A stretch of 64,000 nucleotides of DNA from Vandiemenella viatica (GCA_031002005.1 CM061919.1:39955088-40019087), one strand, 5' to 3'; counted from the stretch's first letter, positions 11,816 to 24,139 are shown. Made by a program: numbers and translations. Notes: generated from the sequence alone by a model not told the origin.

Positions 11816-12099
11816 AAAAAGCTCTGGGAGCCAGTTTCCAGCAGTACTCCATGACGGATAGTCGTGTGTGCTATGTCTTCAAAAGAACTTAGAAATTATC
11901 ACCATGGGGGTGATAGAATCTGGCAGTTTTTAGGACTTATAAAAATTTTCATACAATGCAACATCATCAAACCTTTGTCAGTAGTGGGATACATCCAATG
12001 TTACCATGAACGGAAGGGCTTTCCTAATGTTTTCACTAACTTGGGGGGAAGTTATGAAAGCTTCATTGGAGGTGTGATTGCGATTTAGTTGGAGCCACC

Positions 12100-12480
12100 T
12101 GCTATCTTTTCAAAAGGATGTGTTTGTCATATGCCTTTCCTTAGGTTTATTACTGATACCAGTTCATTTACAACAGCATTTCAGAATATACTGTTTTCTT
12201 ACGAAGTAACTTTTTATTTGGATGTTCAACCTACTTGCTATTACAGGTTAAGTTAATAGTTTGGCGGCTGATTTTAAGGAAATCATGCATCTTACAAATC
12301 TGATTTCAGTAGTATGAACTTTACCATTAATGGTCAGAGCTTCGAGTAATCTGTACTTTATTAAAAATTTCCTGTTTTGACAAGCAGCACTATGGTGGTG
12401 GCCAGTTTAAATAAGAGTTCTGGTATTTTTGGACTCTTCAAAGGTTTATAAGTCATCAAGGTTACATTCAGCCTCCAGGT
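12100..12480 (+). repeat. Dispersed repeat, second copy at 55440-55650
   Basis: Shares tttcagaatatac, a run around cacaggttaa/ttaatag, gactgatt and atcatgca with 55440-55650 in the same order. Identity and coding potential are unknown. Confidence 0.5.
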
Positions 12481-12768
12481 TCAATGAATTTTATTAAAAT
12501 GAATTAGCAGTGTGTTGTGATTTGCTCCCACCCTTCATGCTTTCCTGAAAACAAATGTTTCTGCACTTTCTTATCATCTGTGATCCTGAAAATGGGGTTC
12601 GTCTCTGGCAAACTATTTTTGTCACACATTGCAGGTTGGATTCAACATTAAACTGAAAGTCTTCTTTACCGAGTAGAATTAAGCAGCAACATTAAGCTAC
12701 TATATAATGTTTGACAAATCTACAGTTTAAGGCCACAGGAGTATTGTTATAAATGAACGAAGTTTTTC

Positions 12769-12875
12769 TCAGTGTTGTAATATTACTTGGTTGGTTTCTC
12801 AAGAAACATTCATAAATATACTAGTTATACACTACATTTCAATGACATAAATCTCTGTTGCCATCTTCAGGTCTT
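12769..12875 (-). ncRNA. PLE terminal-repeat fragment with hammerhead-like core
   Basis: On the minus strand CTGAAGA (12870-12864) and GAAA (12840-12837) are 23 nt apart, followed by TGTAGTGTA. Stem II is weak. The flank acttggttggtttctcaaga matches the conserved hairpin beside the similar sites at 50465 and 35090, which supports a PLE terminal-repeat origin. Confidence 0.4.
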
Positions 12876-13166
12876 ATGTTAAGTCACATTTTTAATCTAC
12901 CTTTTTTCTGTTTTGAGTGACAGACTGCCATGAATTATCAATTCTGCCAATGAAAAACTGGTAATTATAAAATTTAATTCCCAAGTGAATTTGCTGAGGA
13001 CTCCAATTGTCAAGTGAAATGTTTCCACTTGATTGCAATTTTTGGTACTTCTACAAATTCAAAATATATATATATATACATAATAGCCAGGAAATAATAG
13101 GAGCTAGGTAGCGAATGGATTTACAAAAAAGGATAGTGAAATGAATCACCACTTACCTGGTATAAA

Positions 13167-13612
13167 AAAAATAAAAAAATGAATATTTTGGGTCTTGGCC
13201 ATTTGTCAACAGTAGAACATTATGGAGGGATGGATTGTGTAGGAGACTGACTCACAGAATGACTGTTAGTCAGGAACATCGTGGGGGTAAATTCAAACAG
13301 AGGACAGCGAGAGGGGGACAGTGAACTGAAGTTAGTACACGAACAATGCAAAATGTTGCAAATAGAGCAGAATAATACAATAAAATCTTCATAACATAAA
13401 TCTGAGTAAGCAAAAGTAAATAAGTAAAGTACTTTTTATTCCCTCTATCCTCTTCTTGCCTGTCCTCATTGTCTAAATCGAACCACCACATACAAGCAGT
13501 GATAGATTCTTTTATTTTTTTCCAATTTTGTTTTGTCTACTTATTTACTTTTGTTACCTTCCCTCCATAATGTTCTCCTGTTGACAAAGAGCAAAGATCC
13601 GAAATATTTATT
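13167..13612. repeat. Inverted repeat pair, about 50-60 bp arms
   Basis: The reverse complement of 13180-13230 and the plus strand of 13563-13612 share ctccataatgttct, ctgttgacaaa and aaatatt. They are separated by about 330 bp with no named content. The right copy has ccgaaatatt, like the PLE terminal sequences elsewhere. Confidence 0.45.
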
Positions 13613-13639
13613 GTTTTTCCTGTTATTGTGTTTGTGTGT

Positions 13640-14345
13640 GCGTCTGTTCACACCATGAAACCATCATCTAAAATAAGTGGTGGTTTATTTCGCTATCTCC
13701 ACACACATAAAAGTGTGCGCTCCCATATTTCAACCTGCAACCACCACTACTTGTTTGTGTGCGGTAGTACATTGGAGTTTATGGTGGTTGATCTGCGACG
13801 TTTTCATATTTCAACCAGTAACATGCATGTCCATATATTTCTCCTTGCTGCCACAACTGCATGGCACAGATCACTGGTGTTTGTGTGTGGTAGCAGCATC
13901 GAGTCTACCATCACGCACTATGAGGATTGCATGATGGTAGCTATCGGGGTGTGGGAGATATGGTTGGTTGAAAGTGGTTGACCTGAGGCACATTCATAGT
14001 TCCTCCAAAGATGTATGTATGTATTTCATTTTTCAGCCGAAATTACCTATCACAGACCACTGTTATTTGTGTATGTTAGTAGCACTGAGTCATCAATCGT
14101 GGCCGAATATTGGTAGCTACAGGGGTGTGGGAGATATGGTGGTTGAAATTGATCAACCAGGGACATATTTCTTTTTCGACCAAAGGCATATTGTATGTGG
14201 TAGAGGCCTCGAGTCTCCCATCATGCACCATGGTAATTTGATGTCAGTAGCTATGGTGGTGCGGGAGATATGGTGGTTGACCTGGGACACTTTCATATTT
14301 CAAGTCATGTGTGTCCCTATACTTCACTTTTTCAGGCAAAAATAC
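13640..14345 (+). repeat. 184-bp satellite array, left part
   Basis: Degenerate tandem units share ggtggttgaaagtgg, tgtgtgtggtag, gagtctcccat and gggagatatggtgg. The same family resumes at 15650 after the mariner and occurs inverted at 62489-63950. ORFs here (for example 13628-13981 and 13968-14387) are repeat translations, not genes. Confidence 0.85.
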
Positions 14346-14399
14346 ATAAGAGGAATATCTAGAAAAATAGGATACAAATGCTGTTAAAAATCTAAAAAT

Positions 14400-15600
14400 A
14401 AATGTATTTCAACCAAATTGACACGGTATGCTACAAAACACGTCTTTATTTCTCCACATAATCACGATCAAGTTTGATGCACTTCTTCAGCTAGGGCACT
14501 AGTTATTGTATACCCTCCTCATACACGCTCTGCTCCACCTCGAAAAGGCAACTTTCAACTCTCTCTTTCACTTCCTGATCGTTGGAAAAAACGTTTCCCG
14601 CACAAAAACTCCTTTAATTTGGTAAAAAGATGATAGTCTGGGGGCGCAATGACTGGGGAATAGAGTGGGTGGGTCACAACATGCCATACAGAGGATACAA
14701 GGAGGTCCTGGATGACATGAGCCGTGTGGGGGTCTTGCACTGTTGTGAAGGAGGGACACACCATGAGTCAGCATTCCTCTCCTTTTGTCTTTAATCTTCT
14801 TTTTTAATTTTTTTTAAGGGCTCTCAATAAGCCACAGCATTGATGGTGGTCCCTTTGTCCATGAAATCCACTAACAAAACACCAAAAAAACAGATGCCAC
14901 AATCATCCGCTCTGATAACTGCACTTTGAACTCTTTGGCTGTTGGGGAATGGGTATGACACCATTGTTGGTACTGCCTTTTGCAACCAGGAGTATAGTGA
15001 CATACCCAAGATTCATCACCAGTGACAATTGAGTCAAGAAATGCCTCACTGTCCATTTAATAACATTCAAGAAATTCACGTGCGGCCAAAACGTGATTTG
15101 GTGATGCTCGGACACCCATCTTGCGCTCAATTTCCTGTAATCAAGCTTATCTGAGACAATTTCACCCATCAGACTACAAGATATGTGTGGGAACATTTCA
15201 TGAAGGCTGTCAATAGTAACACGATGATCACTACGAATTGTTTCATCAATGAAGCTCTTCTGAAATGAGTGATGGCCTCCTACTCCTTTCATCATCATGT
15301 GAGTCAGTGTGACCTCCCTTAAACAACCTAACCCACTTGTAAATGTGCTGACGTGACATTACCTCAGGCCCGTAGGTTTCCACAAGCTGATGATGGATTT
15401 CGGCTGTGGATTCTTACCATAAAGTGAAGAATTTGATGAGCAAGCAAATCTCACATCGGCAGTAGGTTGAGCGAACGGCCCCTGCGGAGGTTGACAGAAG
15501 CTCCTCCTCTGACGACATATCTCAATGGACTGAAATGGAGTGGGGCTTGGTTTCACTGTTACGGACCCCCTCCACGCAAGTGTGCTAACCTTTAGATAAA
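14400..15600 (-). mobile_element. mariner element inserted in the satellite array
   Basis: A degraded mariner separates two stretches of the same satellite, so it inserted into the array. Exact ends and TA duplication are not clear. Confidence 0.75.
14430..15560 (-). pseudogene. mariner (DD34D-type) transposase, multiply broken
   Basis: Reading leftwards: AEIHHQLVETYGPEVMSRQH near 15390, TIDSLHEMFPHISCSLMGEI near 15200, and SDKLDYRKLSARWVSEHH near 15120. Next are FLDSIVTGDESWVCHYTPGC with the first catalytic Asp near 15030, and THSPTAKEFKVQ. The later blocks are GVLLVDFMDKGTTINAVAY near 14850, a degraded second-Asp region near 14730, and LYSPVIAPPDYHLFTKLKEF near 14630. In the last block SPD of the usual SPDLAPSDYHLF has become SPV. 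At least three frame breaks exist. Confidence 0.85.
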
Positions 15601-15649
15601 AAAAAATTCTTGCGGTCTTCAGACCATTTGTAATTTTTCTGATTGTCCC

Positions 15650-16600
15650 TCTGTGGTAAATAGCATGGAGTCACAGATCATGCACAATGTTGGCCGAATG
15701 TCTGTAGCTGTAAGGATGTGTGAAATTGGTCAGATGTCGGTAGCTATGGGGTGTGGGAGATATGTTGGTTGAAAGTGGTTGACCTAGGGCAATTTCCTAT
15801 TTCTACCAAAGACGTGTATGTCCCTATATTTCAACTTGCAGCCAGAACTACCAAGTGCAGACAACTGGCATCTGTGTGTGATAGATACGGTGGTTGAAAG
15901 TGGTCGATATAAAAATATACAACTGTGTCCCTATATTTCACTCTTCTGCCAAAACTGCCTAGTGCAGTCCACTGGTGTTTGTGTATGCTAGTAGCCTCCA
16001 GTCTCCCAACGTGCACCATAGCATGCCAGTAGTTATGGGGGTCTTGGAGATATGGTGGCTGAAATTAGTTGATGAAAGACCTGTTTGTCCCTATATTAAT
16101 TTTTCAGCCACAACTACCTAGTGCAGAGAACTGGTGTTTGTGTGTGGTAGTAGCCTTAAGTCTCCCATCGTGCACTATGGTGGTTGCATGTTGGAAGCTA
16201 TGGTGGGAGATATGGTGGTTGAAAATGATCGACCGAGGGTATTTTGTTATTTCGATCAAAGACATGTGCATCCTTATAGTTTACTTTACTAGCTCAACTA
16301 CATCACACATATTACTAGTGTATGTGTGGTAGTGGTCGCAAGTCTCCCATTGTGCACTACGGTGGTTAGATGTCAGTAGCTTGGGAGTGTGGTAGAAATG
16401 GTGGATTAAATTGATTGATCTAGGGCATTTTGCTATTTTGACCAGACATATGTGTGTCCCTATTTCACTTTGTAGCTATAAATACACTGCACAGATCACT
16501 GGTATTTGTGTGTGGTATTAGTCTCGAGTGCATTATGGTGGTTGCATGTCGGCAGCTGTTAAAGTCGTTTACAAAAACGTACGAAGTCATGGGCATCAGC
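15650..16600 (+). repeat. 184-bp satellite array, right part with Helitron-like end
   Basis: Five or so units continue the array. The last runs into aaaacgtacgaagtcatggg and catcagctaata. The inverted array at 62489 ends in the equivalent acgaagtcttgggtaccagctagta, so both arrays stop at the same terminal sequence. A CAGCTAGT end resembles a Helitron 3' terminus. Confidence 0.8.
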
Positions 16601-16612
16601 TAATATTAGTAA

Positions 16613-17840
16613 AAGTACCTGGGTCAACGATCTTCCCTCGGCATCTTTCAAATTCTGTTCAATATGCAAGATTTTGAGTAAAGTTTAATTTAAATTAAAG
16701 TTTTTTTTTGGTAGGCTTCATAGGCATTTTCAAGTGCACAGTTCCCTGCAAAGAGAAGCTGAGATAACATCAGTAGGCTTATTAGTACCTGAATCCTACG
16801 AGATAAGGTTAGAGCTGTTTCCGAGATACTAAATACAAGAATTGAGATCTTTTTTGTATAATCGTATTACAAACTTGAAAAGCAGATCGTTATCTAAATA
16901 TGAAATTTTATCCAAATAGCAAATTCCGAGATAGTCTGGTTTACCACCTCATAAATTGTTTTTGAAGAAAAGTGCTATTATTATGTCAAATAGAAATATT
17001 AATGCTAATCAGAGATTAATTAGTGGTGCAAGATTAGAGGTAATTCTCTTAGACGAGTACATCATCAGTGGTAAATTAATTCACTCCGATAAAACTATGC
17101 TCTTACCTTGCATTAACGTCACACCACCAACCCTGCCTTTCTAAATGATAAGAAAACAATTTGAACATTAATAAAGCACAACGTCAGATGATTCAAAAGG
17201 CAGGATTATATTTATCAGAACCTGTTTTTCGTATGGGTACATGTATGTGGTTTTTTCATGAGTTTTTATATTAATTAATATTTATTTTTGTGTTAGACAC
17301 ACATACGATCATAAAATCACTGCTGATATTGGTTTCAGAGAACATATGTAAAGTAAAGGAGATTGAAAAAAATGACTTCTGACAAAGCCAATATTTTTTT
17401 TTCAATTTTTACTTTTGATGGTTTTACAGTTTAACTGTAGTATTTAATGTTATCGACTTTTTACAGTGAAATTTATATTTATTACTGCTCTTCAAAATAA
17501 AATAACATTAATTAATAAATACTTGCATTTACTTATTTGCTCATTATTGTATTACCATTCGGTGATTGGTCATGATATTGTGTGAAATATTCACACGGGT
17601 CAGTTAGTATACATGAATTTTTCGCTTATCGATATGAGTTCCTTGTTGAATACAAAGAGAACCTAACTATTAGTATTACGAGATGGCGTTAGAGCCGCAT
17701 CCGAGATTCCAAACTAAAAAAAGTGTTCGTTTTTTGTAAATTCGCGTTTTTGCAAGGAAGCCATCTATTTAGATAAACTTAAAAATCGAAACATTACCTA
17801 AATATGAAGTTTCATCCAAATCGTTAGGGCCGTTATCGAG

Positions 17841-17878
<38 letters not shown>

Positions 17879-17890
17879 AGAACTGCTCAC
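16613..17890 (+). mobile_element. Helitron-like element with helicase C-terminal relic
   Basis: A compact copy of the element broken up at 7362-10850. ORF 16956-17144 gives ANQRLISGARLEVILLDEYI and GKLIHSDKTMLLPCINVTPP. This matches the region before the last helicase motifs of Helitrons (NGTRL, then IPRINLTPSD). A frameshifted MIRKQF and KAQ-like piece follow to 17230. Sequence cacgggtcagttagta at 17592-17607 resembles a Helitron 3' end. A (TA)n tract lies at 17847-17874. Confidence 0.6.
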
Positions 17891-18290
17891 TTAAAGATAT
17901 GAAATAATATGTGCAGCATGATTGGGGATTTGTAGTCTACCAATAGTAAACAAGCTTTATATTGCCAATTTAATTTGGAAAATTGCAGTTTTCCTTTTGG
18001 GTTTTGAGCAGCATTTTTCTTACTTGGGACCATTGTCAGGGCTGATTCATATTAATGTATCAACTTCAATTTCAGGTAATCTAGATATTTATATTCTTTT
18101 GGGGAAAATTTTGTTTTTTGTTTTCCCTTCTGTGACTAAATATTTTTGCTGTTAACAGAAACAAATAAGGCAGCCACATATTAGAGAAATTACATTTTGA
18201 AGCTGGACCATGGATATAATTCTCCTTTTTTTTTTTTCTTCCATGCTTATATAATCAGATTGTTCAAACACTGCATCCATGAAGACCAGG
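17891..18290. other. No recognised feature
   Basis: AT-rich sequence. The 77-residue ORF at 17922-18155 has no similarity I recognise. Confidence 0.5.
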
Positions 18291-18295
18291 CCCAA

Positions 18296-18410
18296 GAGTA
18301 TACAAAATTCCATGCCAATGTAGAAAGATTTACATAGGGAAAACAAAGTGGCCAATCAAATTAAGAATTAAAGAACACCAACACATAAAACCAATAAAAT
18401 TGCAACACAG
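18296..18410 (+). pseudogene. PLE GIY-YIG endonuclease fragment
   Basis: Plus-strand translation gives VYKIPCQCRKIYIGKTKWPI then KLRIKEHQHIKP, a clear GIY-YIG core with the Cys pair of PLE nucleases. It differs in sequence from the fragments at 1666, 19300 and 24600, so it is probably another PLE family. No RT is attached. Confidence 0.75.
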
Positions 18411-18439
18411 TATTTATGGGTTTTCAGCCGGATATTTTC

Positions 18440-18495
18440 ATGAAAAGATGACAATATTTCAACAATCTCCTCTGTTGTTTCATCAGGTAATTGTT
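18440..18495 (-). ncRNA. Hammerhead-like core 3' of a PLE remnant
   Basis: On the minus strand the canonical CTGATGA (18486-18480) leads into stem II AACAA/TTGTT, then GAAA (18460-18457) and TATTGTC, where GTC is a permitted cleavage triplet. Core nucleotides are intact; stem I pairing beside the core is poor. It lies about 540 bp downstream, on the same strand, of the PLE C-terminus ending near 19030. Confidence 0.5.
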
Positions 18496-19019
18496 TCATG
18501 CTATTGAGAATCTGGAAGATCACTTGGAAACTGTCGGACATCAGCAATGTCAAGTTGGAGTTGTCTACTCATGGTTGTGCAGATGCCCAATCAGTGTGCA
18601 GCACAATCTGAACGATGCAGGGCTCTTGTTCCATAGGATCACATCTACTGGAGGTTGTAGGGCCAACCAATCAATGACAGCACTTGGAGAGCAACCTCAG
18701 TAGTCAAGACCACATCCAGTGACGATTGCTAGGCCGCTCACTAATCACGCCGAGGAACAGGCAGTAGCTAGCCAGCCACGGGGCAACAGGTGGCAGCACA
18801 GTGGAATCAAGATCCCGTCCAGAAGCAGTTACGGGCCAACCAATTGGACCGTAGCGGTAGACGACTGTGGTGCAACAGGTGGGAGGAAAGACGAAGAAGA
18901 AAAAGAAAGACAAGAAAAAGGCACTCACTAAGCACAGATTTGTTTTGCACCACCGAGACCAGTGGATATGCCAGCAGACGGCTTCTTAGCATTGTGGGTC
19001 TATAAGTGTCAGCTCCATT

Positions 19020-19405
19020 TCAATCCTGTTTTAGGATTGTAAGTGCCAGTACCATGCATCGCTCAGATATAAACCCGTATCTCTGTTAAATGTGTTGTCA
19101 CTGAGTCTTATTTCAATAGCTTCTTTTATCACTAACTCCTAGCACCTTTACATTTGCAAAGCCTACTTTATGACCATTCTCAATAACAGTGTTCTGCGTT
19201 GCAGACTTTTCTAGGCAAAGGTTGCTCTTGTGTTCAGTGCAGTGGGTTTCAATGGTGCGGATGGTTTGCCCAAGGCAGAATTTCCCACATTCACAGTGTA
19301 TGCTGTACACACCTGTATCTTTAAAACCAAGTCATCCTTCACCGGTCGGAGCCAATCCCGAATATTTGCAGGCGGGAGGAAGATACTCTTGATCTTGTGA
19401 TTTAA
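19020..19405 (-). pseudogene. PLE GIY-YIG endonuclease and C-terminus
   Basis: Reading leftwards: KSIFLPPANIRDWLRPVKDD, then GVYSIHCECGKFCLGQTIRT with YIG changed to CLG, ATQNTVIENGHKVGF, and after a frame break EIRLSDNTFNRDTGLYLSDA, the family-typical end. The RT domain is absent. It pairs with the hammerhead-like site at 18440-18495. Confidence 0.8.
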
Positions 19406-19863
19406 TGAACTTTCTGGAAATTATTTAAAAGGATAGGAATGCTATAGGCAACAAATTGGGTGGTAAGAAGAGTCCAACAATTTACTTGTTTATATTGTAT
19501 ACATAAAAGATGTTATGTTGGTGTAGATGACAGGATATTTGCAATTGATGCATATAATGATTTTTTAATCATTAACAAAGATATCAGAATTTTATACAAC
19601 AATATACTATATTAATACCTCCCTTCTTGGAACAAATTATCTTCATGAACAACTGTAAAGATTAAAATTTCAAATATTCAAAATAATGTTTCCCTACAAC
19701 AACTTAAATCTCTACAGTGCTTGATTATTAAATTACTTGAATTTTAAGCCCCCATTATTTTCACTGAAAATAAAACAACACAAAAATTCATAATGCATCC
19801 AAGAAAATATTTAAGTAGTCAGTTTGAATAAAGAGTTTGTATTGCACAAGATGAATTAGGCAT

Positions 19864-20583
19864 TTTATTTATGCAAAAAGTAATGATCTGAACTAAACCA
19901 AGCAAAAATTTTAGGTATTAACTAATTTTGTGGATCAATTAATAAGATGTAAAATAGCGTAGCATAAGAAGTTGCTACTTAAAATTATATTATATCTTTT
20001 TCACATTATATACGAAAATTATAAAAGAAAAAACAGCCATTTGTCAAATAAGTTCCAAAATACACAGTTCTACATGTTCAACATAAAAAGAGGGGGTAAC
20101 TAAACAGCTCAGGACATGCACGAAGAATTTTTTTTTTTGCAAACCTTCAAATGAAACAACCAATTAATCATAAAGCTAATTAAATAAATATATTAAAAGA
20201 TTAACACCTACAAAAATGGTGCATAAGGTATATAGTTGCAGACAAAAAAAATCAGCTGCAACACCTATTAGAAAATTTGATTCAGATAGACACAAAACTA
20301 GATATACTGTGTGAAATAATATTACACAGAGTGTATAAACTGTGAAATAAAAATATGTGATTCATTTAGCTTTCAAATCACCAAATGTCAACTGACTCTG
20401 TTTACCTGAATGATCAGGAACTATTAGGGCTATAGTACTCAGTTCCAATGCAAACATCTTTTATACTACAGTCACTGTTAATGGCTGAAGGCAAAATCAC
20501 ATTCTATCATGAAACGAGATTTAGATAGATGAAAGAGAGCTCATTTAAATCTGAACTATGCCTTGGATCAAACATCCAGTTCA
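19864..20583 (-). other. Probable Vps35 3' UTR
   Basis: Runs from the Vps35 stop codon to the first good minus-strand AATAAA (19869-19864). It holds no coding signal. The end is a guess from the hexamer alone. Confidence 0.35.
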
Positions 20584-20763
20584 CTAGATAGAAAGCCCCT
20601 CGTAGGAAGGTCCGTCAGATTCCGGGGACTCCATCCGAGTACGGAGGTGATCCAGTGTGTTGCTCAAGTGTTTTGTGATTTGATCCGTTTCATCACCAGC
20701 CTCCAAGTTTGGTAACTCTTCACTAATTTTTGCTATGAGCTGGTTCAACATAGCAACAGTGAT
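20584..20763 (-). CDS. Vps35: Vps35 last coding exon
   Basis: Codes the final 59 residues of the retromer cargo-recognition subunit Vps35. With Vps26 and Vps29 this alpha-solenoid protein sorts endosomal cargo back to the Golgi or plasma membrane. The exon starts after a tttttttag acceptor and reads [20 protein letters not shown], then [17 protein letters not shown] and the signature [14 protein letters not shown] before TAG at 20584. This matches the animal Vps35 C-terminus (SPESEGPIYEGL and two final residues). No stop or frameshift is present. The preceding intron is 15,982 bp, phase 0. The exon contributes to the C-terminal helices that bind Vps29. Confidence 0.95.
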   Translation of the reverse strand: MTVAMLNQLIAKISEELPNLEAGDETDQITKHLSNTLDHLRTRMESPESDGPSYEGLSI

Positions 20764-21180
20764 CTAAAAAAATCAAAGCATTTTGTTTTATTTTATGACC
20801 CATAAAAACCCAAAGATTCCTCACTCCCTGGCCTCTCCTCTTCGAAAAAACCAGGTAGCTTATATTAGGAATACAATTAATATTTGCCAAATTGCTATAT
20901 TACTTAGAAACACAATAAGCATTAAAAGAGAGAATAAACAATTAAAACTCAGATACTAAGTATTTAATTGCCTGAGTATCAGTACAGAAATTGAACCCAC
21001 AACTGTAAACTAGCACCTAAGACATAAGAGTGAGTATTTTTTTCTCTCTCTCTTTCTTTATCAATGAAGTTAAAGACTAGAATAAATTTCAAAGAGATAA
21101 TCCAAGCAATTTTCAAACACTGAAAGAATAAAGAAAAAATTAGCGAAATGTGAAGTAGTATTCACAATTTTCAAAGACTA
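20764..21180. other. Start of the 16-kb last Vps35 intron, nothing else recognised
   Basis: AT-rich intron sequence without recognised repeats. Confidence 0.5.
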
Positions 21181-21640
21181 GACGACCCGTGCGAAAATTT
21201 CGCGAATAAAATGTGATGAATAGTGAGGTTGAATGCTTGTAATATAATGAAAAGTAGAACTGTACTTTTGTAGCAAATATATATATTGTGTAATAGGTAA
21301 GCATCAAAATACTCTAAACAGTTATGAAAATTTAAAACAATCTGTAGTTATGACAAACTGTCACTGACTTTAACAGAATAAAACCAACCTGAACAAAATG
21401 CACACAACATATCAACATCTCTGAAATATTTGTTGGTGTGCGGATAATGTGTTTACATTGGAATTGTATTGAAAAATGACAGTGTTTCCGTAACAGACAA
21501 AAAAATATCCGAAAAGCTACATATTGAATAAAAAAAAGTTTATTGACATCTCTGTGATACCCCCTGCTGCAATTTAGGGACTTGGCTCTGAATAGTCTCA
21601 TACGCACAACCACTTTAAGCACCAAATTCCGAAATTCTTC
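21181..21640. repeat. Possible Helitron-like start beside the 166-bp array
   Basis: At 21178 ctagacgacccgtgcgaa resembles the GACCCGTGCG end motif seen in inverted form at the Helitron-like ends at 10552 and 17592. The rest up to 21640 is unassigned; a 97-residue minus ORF has no similarity I know. Confidence 0.3.
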
Positions 21641-23440
21641 TTAATTTACGTTTTTACCTAGCTGGAGACCTTCATTTTCAAAACGATATGTCATTTATCG
21701 ATTTCAGCTAGGTATCGAAGAACATAAATGGCTTGTAATAATAATTTTAATAAAGTTGTATAATAAATATTGATACTTTTTCCCTATAAGGGGTGAATTC
21801 CAAAAAAATCCTTTTATAAAATATGGTGTGACCAAAGCAGCCACCTTGGTCCTTAAAATGATACCTCATTTATCGATTTTGGTTAGTTATCAAGCAAGGT
21901 AAAAAAAAAAAAAGTTTTGAGAAATGATATTTTTGCTCCTTAAGGGTTGAATTTGGAGAAAGTTTTTCCTTAAAATATGATGTGACCATAGCGGATAATT
22001 TAGTATTTAAATCGATACCTCATTTATTGATTTCAATTAGGTATCAAGGGAAATAAATAGCTGGTGACAGAAAAATACGTTGTAAAAATATCAATACTTT
22101 TGCCCTCTAAGGTCAGAATTTTTAAAAATTTCTTTCTTAAAATGTGGTAACAGAACCGAAGACATTACGAAGACCTCAGTCTTTTAAATGATACCTCGGT
22201 TATCAATTTTGTTTAATTGTCAAGGGAGATAAATGGCTCGAGATACAAAAAACGCATTTTAGAAAAATTGACATTTTTGCCCTTTATGGTTCAAATTACG
22301 AAAAATTCCATTTTCAAAATATAATATTACCACGACAGAGACCTTAGTCTTTATATGATATCTCATTTATCTATATGAGTTAGATATCAAGGGAGATAAA
22401 TAGCTCGTGACACAAAAATGCGTTCTAGAACCATTTATATTTTATCCCTTTAAGGGTTGAATTCCAAAAACTTCTTTCCTAAAATATGTCACCAAAGCCG
22501 AGACAATCGTCCTAGTAATCTTACTTGAATTACTGATTTTGGATAAATATCCACGGAGATAAGTGGCTCAAGACACAAAAAAAACGCATTTTAGAAAAAT
22601 TGACATTTTTGACCTTTAAGGGTTGAATTACGAAAAATTCCTTTCTTAAAATATAATGTTACCATGGCGAAGACCTTGTTCTTTAATATGATACCTCATT
22701 TATCTATATCTGTTACATATTATGGGAGATAAATCGCTCGACACAAAAATGCGTTATGGAAAAATTTATACTTTTTCCAATGAAGGGTTGAATTCCAAAA
22801 ACATTCTTTCTTAAAAGATGATGTTACAAATCTGAGACATTACTTCTCATAATCCTACTTCATTTATAGATTTTGGTTAGATATCCAGGGAGATAAATGG
22901 CTTGGGGCACAAAAAACACATTGTACAAAAATTGACATTTTTGCCCTTTAAGGGTCGAATCACAATAAGTTTCTTTGTTAAAATATAATGTTACCACGGC
23001 GGAGACCTCAGTCTTTAACATGATACCTTATTTATCTATGTCGGTTAGATATTAAGGGAGATAAATCGCTCGTGACACAAAAACGCATTGCAAAAATATT
23101 GATACTTTTGCCCTTTAAGGGTCGAATTCTGAAATATTTCTGTCTTAATATGTGACGTCACTAAAGTGGAGAACTTAATCTTTAAAATGATACTTCACTA
23201 AACGATTTCAGATAGGTAACCAGGGAAATAAATGACTCTTAACACAGAAAACAGCATTTTAGAAATATTGACAATTTTGCCCTTTAAGGGTCGAATTCCG
23301 AAAACTTCATTTCTTAAAATATGATGTGACCAAAGTGGAGATCATATGCTTTAAAATGACACCTCATTCGTTGATTTCGGTTAAGTATGAAGGAAGATAC
23401 AGGCTTGTGACAAAAAAAATACCTTATAGAAATAATATAT
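21640..23440 (+). repeat. 166-bp tandem repeat array
   Basis: About eleven degenerate units share ccctttaagggtcgaattcc, cttaaaatatgatg, gatacctcatttatc and gggagataaatgg. Measured spacings of the GGGT block are 165, 167, 167 and 169 bp (22620, 22785, 22952, 23119, 23288). The same family appears at 30885-30928 and 33254-33560. No coding potential. Confidence 0.9.
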
Positions 23441-24080
23441 ATGATTCTAGGAGCTTGCAACCCCTGTCTCTAACATCTGTTTGTAGTCGAGTTCTGGAGC
23501 ATGTTATATGGTCAAACATTATGAAGTTTCAAGATGAAAAACTAATTTCTTACATTGAATAAAGTTGTGTCAAAGACAGATGGCCCTATTTTTGCATAGC
23601 ACAATGAAAGCTATTCATGCAGGATAAAAGTTTATGCAATATTTTTTGATTTTCAGAATTTCCTAGAATAAGGATTTGAGTGTATGGTATATCCAAAGAG
23701 AGTTGTGATTGGATATGAGATTTTCTAAAATGCTGGAAGCAGAATGTATTCGTTAATTGAGAAGCCACTACTGATATAAATGTTACATCAAGTGTCCATC
23801 AAGAAAGTGTAGTAGCACCTATTCTTTTCTTAATTTTTATAAACATTCTTGAAGACAACGTTATTAGCAGTTTTAAATTGGTCACTGAAGTTGCAACCAT
23901 CTATAGAGAAGTAAGGAACAGGCCCTACAGCTAAAATATTCAACACAACCTACATATTATTTTGGCAGGGAGCGATCAATTATCACACTAAATTGCAAAA
24001 ATGCAGGGCAATGTGCTTGACTAACAAAAATGTTCAGGAGTACCAAGAAACAGTTCAATAGGCTATTTGACTATTTTTGG
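23440..24080 (+). pseudogene. CR1/Jockey-type LINE reverse transcriptase relic
   Basis: ORF 23326-23562 runs from satellite into LINE and gives LTSVCSRVLEHVIWSNIMKF, the RT block that follows NYRPISL in these LINEs. Near 23780-23900, HQESVVAPILFLIFINILED corresponds to PQGSVLGPLLFLIFINDL, with the catalytic YADD lost. It is close to the LINE at 39539-42210, where the same region reads ISLTSVCSRILKHVICSNVI. Many stops. Confidence 0.75.
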
Positions 24081-24139
24081 GAAATTGTTATAAGCTTTTC
24101 CCAGTGTATTCTTAGGGTTTCTGTTGGTTAATTTCATTA

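Noticed and set aside
13628..14387. ORFs of 85-139 residues
   Set aside because: They are translations of the 184-bp satellite on one strand; all frames carry similar-length ORFs and no protein family fits.
21640..23440. Regular repeats considered as a CRISPR-like array
   Set aside because: Units are 166 bp, degenerate throughout, with no short exact repeat and unique spacer pattern, and no cas genes; the genome is eukaryotic.
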